Shown piece after piece: positions 7,681 to 12,847 of a stretch of 12,847 bases of DNA. Under the pieces are notes generated by a model. That model was not told the DNA's origin and ran no database searches. It saw only the letters and a program-made list of their open reading frames with translations. Every line of letters starts with the position of its first letter. Within the stretch, counting starts at the first letter, position 1. Made by a program: the position numbers and the translations under genes. The DNA is from Methanobacteriota archaeon (GTDB taxonomy: Archaea > Thermoplasmatota > Poseidoniia > Poseidoniales > Thalassarchaeaceae): assembly GCA_002719615.1 (NCBI GenBank), contig PBHZ01000011.1, positions 1-12,847 of the forward strand, written 5' to 3'.

Positions 7681-8432
7681 TTTATTTCGATAATTTGTAA
7701 TACTTTCTCCATCCATTTTAATTTCGATAATTTTAATTCTTTATCGGTGATTCCTGACCATTTGCCAACTATATCTGTCCTTGTGCCTACCATTGCTATT
7801 CTTTCTTTGGGTATTCCATTAGAATGAACAAAACATACTGCTCTGTCTCCATCTGTAAATCCTCCAAAATTATACATACCATCAATTTTTCTTGGTGTTT
7901 GATGCGTTAAAACTATCTTCATCTCAATATCTTTTGATAGTATGTAATCGATAGTCTTAGTCCAAGAAGGAACATTGTCTCCATGTGCATGAAGTATCAA
8001 TGGTACTTCTTGTTGGATCGCTTGAGTTAGTCCTTTCCCCCCATCTCCATCACTTATAACACAAAGTGATCGAGCCCAAGCTTCTTTTTTCGAGTTATCA
8101 TCTAATGTGGAAAAAACTGCACCTGCACCGTCCGCCAAAACAAAAAAATTATTTTTTTTTAAAATTTTTAAAATTTCTGAAGATGTCGCTGCAGCACCGA
8201 TAATTATGATTTTTTTATCAGTAGAATTCATTTGCTCAATAATATCACATAGATTCTTTTCACGATTAGATGTTTCCCAATTTTTGATATTAGAATTATC
8301 AATTCTATAAAGTAATTTTTTTGTACTTTGTAAATCGTCATTCAAATTCCAACCAAAAAAGTCCCTTATCTCATCTTGAATTTTAATTAATTCATGATTA
8401 ATGTTTTCAATTTTTTGTTTTGTTGGTGGCAT
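7674..8432 (-). CDS. mptE: 6-hydroxymethyl-7,8-dihydropterin pyrophosphokinase, MptE-type (DUF115)
   Basis: This 252-aa soluble protein fits the archaeal MptE family (COG1634), which transfers pyrophosphate from ATP to 6-hydroxymethyl-7,8-dihydropterin on the route to tetrahydrofolate or methanopterin. Visible motifs are IIIIGAAATS (about 75-84), the ADG turn (100-102), SDGDG (127-131, corresponding to TDLDG in the family), HAHGDN (148-153), THQTPR (176-181) and GGFTDGDRAVCF (190-201). These acidic and histidine residues are where the family binds metal and nucleotide. Two further in-frame ATGs exist at 8447 and 8459. The ATG at 8432 is preferred because AGGA at 8437-8440 sits four bases before it. 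Its 3' end overlaps the convergent DUF2135 gene by 7 nt and its 5' end faces priL. An A/T homopolymer (8152-8160) lies within codons 94-97. Confidence 0.85.
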   Translation of the reverse strand: MPPTKQKIENINHELIKIQDEIRDFFGWNLNDDLQSTKKLLYRIDNSNIKNWETSNREKNLCDIIEQMNSTDKKIIIIGAAATSSEILKILKKNNFFVLADGAGAVFSTLDDNSKKEAWARSLCVISDGDGGKGLTQAIQQEVPLILHAHGDNVPSWTKTIDYILSKDIEMKIVLTHQTPRKIDGMYNFGGFTDGDRAVCFVHSNGIPKERIAMVGTRTDIVGKWSGITDKELKLSKLKWMEKVLQIIEINY

Positions 8433-8498
8433 AATGTCCTTTCTCATACATATCGGCATAGTTAGTATTGAAGAACCCTAGGGGTGCATAGGACCTTT
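8433..8498. promoter_or_regulatory. Compact divergent promoter region, mptE / priL
   Basis: The two preferred start codons are 66 bp apart. Weak TATA-like elements are CATACATAT at 8446-8454 for the plus strand and CAATACTA (minus, 8463-8470) for mptE, so the two core promoters interlock. Both genes have an AGGA motif shortly before the chosen ATG (8437-8440 minus, 8490-8493 plus). These motifs decide the start choice for both genes. Confidence 0.35.
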
Positions 8499-9671
8499 AT
8501 GCCGCCGATGCCTCTCGAGTTACCCAAGATTGGCGACGATAGTATATTGGCAAGATACGGTTTTCTTCCTCAGAGTAAAGATTATATTAAAAAATTATTA
8601 GAGGAAAACGACATAACAATAGAACAATTGATAGATGCCCCATGGCTTGAAGATATTCGCGCAAGAGGTCGAATTAGGCTTGTAGAAAGCATTACTCACA
8701 AGGGCGATATTAAATCGGCTGAAATTATAGATTTATCAACTGAGATAGGGAAGATGACAGAATGTTTATCATTTCTATATGCAATGTTGATAATTTGTGC
8801 TTCGTTTGATGAAAGACTATTAGGAAGATGGATTGAAGGAGAATCTAGTAGAGCAGATTATTTGTTAGGAGTAGATAATCAAAATTTTATGTTAATTGCG
8901 AAAACGTATCTTTCAGATATTAAAGAGAATACAGGTGAGAATGGTGTTCCTGTTTATTGGATACCAATCAGTGATTTTATAGAATTATGTCCTAAAATTT
9001 CAGGAAATTATTGGAGATTAATAAATCGATCAGTAGAAGATGGTTGGGTCTGTATGAATCCAGGAGTCGGAGAAAGTAGTATGCAGCGTACATCTAGATT
9101 GTTAAAGGAAAGAATTCGTGAAAATCTTAATGAAATATGCATTCAGAGAATGGGAAAAATGGATGCTGATTTTGCAGCACTATTCTCATCTTCTGTAGAA
9201 AGAATAGTTGGTTTGTTCTCAGAACAAGTTCGAGAAGAAATGCCAATGAGTGCCACAACAAGGGATGAATGGCCTCCTTGTTTTGAATTAGCTGTTTCAG
9301 AATTAAATCAAGGCATAAATGTAAACCATACGGGACGCGTTTTTTTAGCTGCTATGTCCAGGTCCATGGGTTTTTCTCCAGAAGAAACATTGGCATTTTT
9401 TTCAAATGCTCCTGATTATAATGTAGAGACCAGTGGGTATCAAATAAATCAAATATATGAGAGAGAATATACGCCCCATGGTTGTTCAGCATTAAAAACA
9501 GGGGCTCGCTGTCCAGTTCAGAAAGGTGATAATGCACTTTGTGATCAAGAATGGATGACTCATCCCCTTAAATATCTGAGAGCAAAACAGAGAAGAAGAT
9601 ATAATGAAGATACGAATCAAAATAAAGACATGGGGGGAGAAGTCGGAGACAAAGTATCCAATTCTTCATAG
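8499..9671 (+). CDS. priL: DNA primase large subunit (Fe-S cluster protein)
   Basis: This 390-aa protein is the regulatory large subunit of archaeal/eukaryotic-type primase; it pairs with catalytic PriS to make primers for replication. The N-terminus has the typical LARYGFLPQSKDYI opening. The C-terminal Fe-S domain shows four conserved cysteines: C261 (PPCFELAV), C329 (YTPHGCSALKTGARC), C338 and C348 (LCDQEWMTHPLKYL), with the NHTGRVFLAA and GFSPEETLAFF motifs between the first two. These hold the 4Fe-4S cluster. The last 25 or so residues are a hydrophilic, probably disordered tail. A GTG at 8484 would add five residues; the ATG at 8499 is preferred because AGGA (8490-8493) lies five bases before it. 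PriS is not in the window. The downstream DUF373 gene follows after 41 nt on the same strand, probably co-transcribed. Confidence 0.93.
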   Translation: MPPMPLELPKIGDDSILARYGFLPQSKDYIKKLLEENDITIEQLIDAPWLEDIRARGRIRLVESITHKGDIKSAEIIDLSTEIGKMTECLSFLYAMLIICASFDERLLGRWIEGESSRADYLLGVDNQNFMLIAKTYLSDIKENTGENGVPVYWIPISDFIELCPKISGNYWRLINRSVEDGWVCMNPGVGESSMQRTSRLLKERIRENLNEICIQRMGKMDADFAALFSSSVERIVGLFSEQVREEMPMSATTRDEWPPCFELAVSELNQGINVNHTGRVFLAAMSRSMGFSPEETLAFFSNAPDYNVETSGYQINQIYEREYTPHGCSALKTGARCPVQKGDNALCDQEWMTHPLKYLRAKQRRRYNEDTNQNKDMGGEVGDKVSNSS

Positions 9672-9700
9672 GTAATATCCAATTAGACAAAAATTAATGC

Positions 9701-9705
9701 AGGTG
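9701..9705 (+). promoter_or_regulatory. Shine-Dalgarno for the DUF373 gene
   Basis: AGGTG lies seven bases before the ATG at 9713, and it is the clearest ribosome binding site in the window. It supports this start and fits an internal gene of a priL-led transcript rather than a leaderless one. No convincing TATA box was seen in 9672-9712. Confidence 0.6.
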
Positions 9706-9712
9706 TGATTAC

Positions 9713-10891
9713 ATGGCTAGAACATTAATAATGACTGTTGATAGGGATAATGATTTAGGAGTTAAAGCTGGAATAAGAGGCCCAGTAATAGGTAGGAAAA
9801 ATGCCTTAAATGCAGTATTAAGATTAGGAATTGCAGATCCAGAAGAATCTGATACAAACGCAATTTTAGGAGCCTTACATCACCATGACAAGATGGTGGA
9901 GAGTGCAAAGGGAAATGATGAATTAGAAATAGCCATATTGACAGGTGATGTAAGAGTTGGGCCACGTAGTGACAGAGCAATTGCAAGTCAATTAGAAGAA
10001 GTAATCAAGGAATTTCAACCAGATTCAGCAGTTCTAGTAACTGATGGTGCTGATGATGAAGCATCTCTTCCAATAATAACCTCAAGAATAAGAGTAGATC
10101 ATATCGAGAAGATAATTGTAAGACAGAATAGGGGTATAGAAAGTACTTATTACTACATAATAAAAGCTGTTGAAGATCCAAGATGGCGTGCCAGATTGCT
10201 AGTACCAGTTGCAATATTTTTAATGCTTTTTGGATTAGGGCTGATGCTTCCCAATGGAACTGTAATTATTGGAGCAATGCCGTTGATAATAGGAATATGG
10301 GTTTTAGCAAAGGGACTGGGTTGGGAACAGCAATTAGATCGTTTGCTTAATGATATGCGGGAAAGTGCTACTGGAGGTATTTGGTCTTCTCTATTGTGGG
10401 GATTAGCAATTGTCTCTGTACTATTGTCGGTTCTAACGGTTTGGCAAGTTCTTACTGGTTCTACATCAGAATTGAATGAGTATGTTACTGAAAGTTACAC
10501 GAGTATTGATGTATTTGATTTGGATGCTGTAAATAGAGACGCCGCGGTTTGGGTCATTGCGTTAGATCAGGCACTTACATGGATAGTTGTATCTACTTTC
10601 TCTTTTGCGCTTTCCTTAGGGGTACTAAGATGGAAAGAGGGAACATTTACAGGCAGGAGTTTGTTATTATTTGGTCTAGGAGGAGTAATTTACACTATTT
10701 CTAGGGCAATCATAGAAGTTCTATTAACTGAATTGTCCGGAGATGATTATAGTTTAGCCTTTGGAGAAATATCAGATACTTGGTTTCTACCAATTTTAGC
10801 AACTGTTCTTTACTATCTATTAAGAACGGTAGTACAATCTTTTGAAGAAAACGATGAATCATTATCTGCAAATAGATTCTGGGGCGTTTAA
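9713..10891 (+). CDS. DUF373 family archaeal membrane protein
   Basis: This 392-aa protein belongs to the archaeal DUF373 family (COG2237), a conserved membrane protein of unknown function. Residues 1-155 form a soluble alpha/beta domain carrying DRDNDLG at 10-16, GIRGPVIGRKNALNA at 20-34, LADPE-like IADPEESDTNAI at 40-51, TGD at 77-79 and VTDGADDE at 109-116; the clustered acidic residues look like a metal or nucleotide site. About six membrane helices follow, at roughly 160-179, 183-200, 225-246, 278-304, 316-337 and 355-374, and a short tail. By the positive-inside rule the soluble domain should be cytosolic. Pairing with priL gives no proven link to replication. It converges on the ABC-F gene with a 9-nt gap. 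Confidence 0.9.
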   Translation: MARTLIMTVDRDNDLGVKAGIRGPVIGRKNALNAVLRLGIADPEESDTNAILGALHHHDKMVESAKGNDELEIAILTGDVRVGPRSDRAIASQLEEVIKEFQPDSAVLVTDGADDEASLPIITSRIRVDHIEKIIVRQNRGIESTYYYIIKAVEDPRWRARLLVPVAIFLMLFGLGLMLPNGTVIIGAMPLIIGIWVLAKGLGWEQQLDRLLNDMRESATGGIWSSLLWGLAIVSVLLSVLTVWQVLTGSTSELNEYVTESYTSIDVFDLDAVNRDAAVWVIALDQALTWIVVSTFSFALSLGVLRWKEGTFTGRSLLLFGLGGVIYTISRAIIEVLLTELSGDDYSLAFGEISDTWFLPILATVLYYLLRTVVQSFEENDESLSANRFWGV

Positions 10892-10900
10892 TATTTCAAA

Positions 10901-12550
10901 CTATTTTTGTTTTTCTTTTCTTCTAATATAATCAGAATAATTCCCCGGCCAAACAAAAAGACTTCCATCTCCTTTTAATTCCCATATTGTATCGCATACT
11001 TGATCTAAAAAATATCTATCGTGACTTACTGTAATTATTCCTCCATCGTATCCGATGAGTGCTTCTTCTAAGGCTTGTTTGGCGTCTGTATCCAAGTGAT
11101 TTGTTGGCTCATCTAATAAAAGCATATTATTTTCTTCCAGCAATAAACAAAGTAAAGCCACTCTTGCCCTCTCCCCTCCACTTAATTTCGAAAGTTTAGT
11201 TTTAGCCATATCCGATGTAAATTGAAACTGCCCTAACATAGATCTAAGAGTTCCATATTCCATTTTTGGTTTTAAATATTGAATTTGTTCAATAGGAGTC
11301 AAATCAAAATTTAGTAGTCTGTGGTCTTGATGAAAATAACCTATTTGAACTCCGGGGCGGATATCTATTTCTCCTGAATCTAAGCTCAATTCACCGTTGA
11401 TAATTCTTAATAATGTAGTTTTTCCTGCCCCGTTAGGACCTATTATCCCTATTTTTTGACCCCTTCGTACTCCAATATTTAAACCCCTAATTATTGGATG
11501 TGAGAGGCTATCAAATGATAAATGGGCTTTTTTAAAATCCAATACTTCTAAACTACTTTTTTCAGTAGCTTTCATATTAAATCTTAAGGATTTTCTTAAA
11601 TTAGGTTTAATAGATTTTAACCATTTCAATTCACGCTGTGTTCGTAAAATCATTACATGTTTTTGAGAAACCGATTTATCATATTTATTGGAGCTTTTCA
11701 TTGATTGCATAGCACCTTTCAACCTTTTCAACTCTTTTTGTGTCTTGTCAATTCGGTCATTGAGAGTTTGTAAAAAAAGTTCTTTTTGCTTTAAATAGGA
11801 AGTATAATTACCATTATACCCCTTTGTATGTGCATCTTGAACTTCAATAATATTATTACAGACTCTATCTAAAAAATATCTATCATGGCTTACAATTAAA
11901 AGAGCTCCATTAAAATTAGTTAGAAAATTTTCAAGCCAATTCAAAGTCTGTAGGTCCAAGTGATTTGTGGGCTCGTCTAAGAAAAATACATCAATTTCAT
12001 TTAAACCAACCAATTGCCTTGCAAGTGCAACTTTTGCACGTTCGCCACCAGATAGTAAAGAGAGTTGGATATCTAATGGATGATGTTCCAAATCCAATGC
12101 TTTCAAAATTTCTTGGGCGTGTCCTGCTACATCTCCGCCTCCTGAGCGTGCCATGAGACTCTGCAATTCTTGATACCTGTCCATATCAGGTTGCCAATCA
12201 CCTTCATAAAAGGAAGGTTGTGTCATTTTTTCTTCTAATAATGATATCTCTTCTTCTATTTCTTGAAATTGCCGTCCACGTCTATTAAGTTCCTCTCCTA
12301 GAGTGGCGTTTTCGTCCAAATCCCTAATTTGTGTCAAAAATGCCAAACGAAGTCCCGCTGCGAAAGAAATATCGCCAAGATCTTGATCTTGATTACTAAT
12401 AGTACGTAATAGAGTGGTTTTTCCCGCGCCATTGTGTCCAACAATACCAATTCTATCTCCTTCATCTATACGTAAGTTAACTGATTCTAAAACTGTCAAT
12501 GGGCCAAAGGCACGATGTACCTCTTCAAGTCTAATCATTTCCCTGGCCAT
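10901..12550 (-). CDS. ABC-F family ATP-binding protein (Uup/EttA-like)
   Basis: This 549-aa protein has two complete ABC ATPase domains and no membrane segment, the ABC-F layout. Domain 1 has Walker A GHNGAGKT (38-45), signature LSGGE (166-170), Walker B with catalytic E193 (FFLDEPTNHLD) and switch H222. Domain 2 has GPNGAGKT (371-378), LSGGE (456-460), E481 (LLLDEPTNHLD) and H510. The linker at about 245-335 is highly charged and helical, as expected for the P-site tRNA interaction motif by which ABC-F proteins act on stalled or starting ribosomes. Some relatives give antibiotic resistance, but nothing here supports that specifically. All catalytic residues are present. ABC-F is mainly bacterial and eukaryotic and patchy in archaea, so lateral origin is possible. 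ATG at 12550; a TATA-like box about 27 nt upstream suggests a leaderless mRNA. Confidence 0.92.
   Translation of the reverse strand: MAREMIRLEEVHRAFGPLTVLESVNLRIDEGDRIGIVGHNGAGKTTLLRTISNQDQDLGDISFAAGLRLAFLTQIRDLDENATLGEELNRRGRQFQEIEEEISLLEEKMTQPSFYEGDWQPDMDRYQELQSLMARSGGGDVAGHAQEILKALDLEHHPLDIQLSLLSGGERAKVALARQLVGLNEIDVFFLDEPTNHLDLQTLNWLENFLTNFNGALLIVSHDRYFLDRVCNNIIEVQDAHTKGYNGNYTSYLKQKELFLQTLNDRIDKTQKELKRLKGAMQSMKSSNKYDKSVSQKHVMILRTQRELKWLKSIKPNLRKSLRFNMKATEKSSLEVLDFKKAHLSFDSLSHPIIRGLNIGVRRGQKIGIIGPNGAGKTTLLRIINGELSLDSGEIDIRPGVQIGYFHQDHRLLNFDLTPIEQIQYLKPKMEYGTLRSMLGQFQFTSDMAKTKLSKLSGGERARVALLCLLLEENNMLLLDEPTNHLDTDAKQALEEALIGYDGGIITVSHDRYFLDQVCDTIWELKGDGSLFVWPGNYSDYIRRKEKQK
10904..10919 (+). 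terminator. T-rich transcription terminator after the DUF373 gene
   Basis: Three T runs (T5, T5, T4, each split by one base) begin 13 bases after the DUF373 stop codon. Archaeal RNA polymerase stops at such T-rich non-template runs without needing a hairpin. The run lies inside the opposite gene, whose last codons (KEKQK) are A-rich on the coding strand, so one stretch serves both as coding DNA and probable terminator. Confidence 0.45.
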
Positions 12551-12573
12551 GAAACATTCGCGGGAAGGAGTTC

Positions 12574-12581
12574 AATATAAT
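12574..12581. promoter_or_regulatory. Shared bidirectional TATA-like element, ABC-F / pcc1
   Basis: AATATAAT reads ATTATATT on the other strand, so it can act as box A both ways. The minus-strand start would fall at about 12551, right at the ABC-F ATG. The plus-strand start would fall near 12604, giving a leader of about 16 nt with GGAG (12613-12616) before the pcc1 ATG. It is the only AT-rich block in the 69-bp gap. Confidence 0.4.
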
Positions 12582-12619
12582 ACCAGTACAAATCAAAAGA
12601 GGTAGCGCGTACGGAGTTC

Positions 12620-12847
12620 ATGGGAAGTACGGAAGTGGAAATAATTTGGAATGGTTCGAGGTCACGTGCTGAATTACTACTTTCAGCTATTGCTCCAGAT
12701 GATCCAGAGTCCTTTTCATATGAAATAATTGATTCGGATGAAACTTCAAGATTAATTATAAGAGTCATCTCTAAGAATTTAAACACGATTAGGTCAACAA
12801 TCGATGATATACTAGTTTGTTTGGCTGCGGCAAATGCCAGTCTGGAT
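12620..12847 (+). CDS. pcc1: KEOPS complex subunit Pcc1, running off the right edge
   Basis: From the ATG at 12620 the frame stays open for 76 codons to the end of the window. The product shows the Pcc1 pattern: a first strand (VEIIWNG), APDDPE at 25-30, a strand LIIRVISKNL and the characteristic helix start NTIRSTIDDILVCLAAAN (55-72). Pcc1 dimerises and scaffolds the KEOPS complex, in which Kae1 makes the universal tRNA modification t6A at position 37. Family members are about 75-90 residues, so only a few residues should be missing. An in-frame TAA at 12578 and no earlier start codon fix the start; GGAG (12613-12616) is a close ribosome site. It is divergent from the ABC-F gene, another translation-related gene. 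Confidence 0.8.
   Translation, partial: MGSTEVEIIWNGSRSRAELLLSAIAPDDPESFSYEIIDSDETSRLIIRVISKNLNTIRSTIDDILVCLAAANASLD

Noticed and set aside
7167..7716. Two minus-strand open frames of 138 and 72 codons opposite the DUF2135 gene
   Set aside because: They are Ser/Leu/Ile-rich antisense products without a ribosome site, lying under the degenerate DUF2135 copy whose coding frame is well supported.
10901..12550. ABC-F gene as an antibiotic resistance determinant
   Set aside because: The family motifs show only ATPase and ribosome-type architecture; resistance subtypes cannot be told apart by eye and there is no resistance context.
12535..12786. Open frame of 83 codons on the minus strand opposite pcc1
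   Set aside because: The plus strand carries a clear Pcc1 pattern with its own start signals, and the antisense product matches nothing I recognise.
1..12847. CRISPR array, insertion sequence, phage or classical defence island
   Set aside because: No direct repeat arrays, transposase, integrase, nuclease or terminal inverted repeats were seen; most genes are archaeal housekeeping or surface genes.

Overview
The window is AT-rich, densely packed and archaeal. The archaeal markers are an archaellin N-terminus with a class III signal peptide, an iron-sulfur primase large subunit (PriL), an MptE-type pterin pyrophosphokinase, a DUF373 membrane protein and the KEOPS subunit Pcc1. TATA-like boxes lie about 26 nt upstream of several inferred transcript starts. 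The mix of an archaellum, an archaeal folate/pterin gene, a bacterial-style ABC-F protein and AT-rich compact DNA would fit a marine Euryarchaeota such as Poseidoniales (Marine Group II). That placement is an inference, as no marker here was compared with a database.

Left part (1-6340, all minus strand): a truncated archaellin gene runs off the left edge. Upstream of it is a two-gene unit. The first gene encodes a 1678-aa exported protein with a long ectodomain of repeated Ig-like/CARDB-NEW3-like modules and a five-helix membrane module. The second, overlapping it by 4 nt, encodes a 344-aa protein with no signal peptide, a helical/TPR-like N-terminal half and a C-terminal beta domain that resembles the modules of its large partner. 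This is the least explained and most interesting part of the window.

Centre (6341-7680): a 176-bp divergent control region separates that unit from a plus-strand gene for a single-pass membrane protein with a DUF2135/YfaP-like domain, followed by what looks like a second, degenerate copy of the same domain.

Right part (7674-12847): housekeeping genes with almost no spacing. mptE (minus) overlaps the DUF2135 gene tail to tail by 7 nt and diverges from priL (plus). priL is followed by the DUF373 gene. This converges, with a 9-nt gap, on an ABC-F ATPase gene (minus), which diverges from pcc1 across 69 bp holding one TATA-like element readable in both directions. pcc1 reaches the right edge of the window.

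No tRNA, rRNA, CRISPR array, insertion sequence or phage gene was recognised. The only gene-free stretches are short (155-272, 6341-6516, 9672-9712, 12551-12619), none above 300 bases. The candidate for an undescribed system is the envelope module at 273-7680: a giant Ig-like membrane protein, its coupled cytosolic partner and the divergent DUF2135 protein, next to an archaellin gene.
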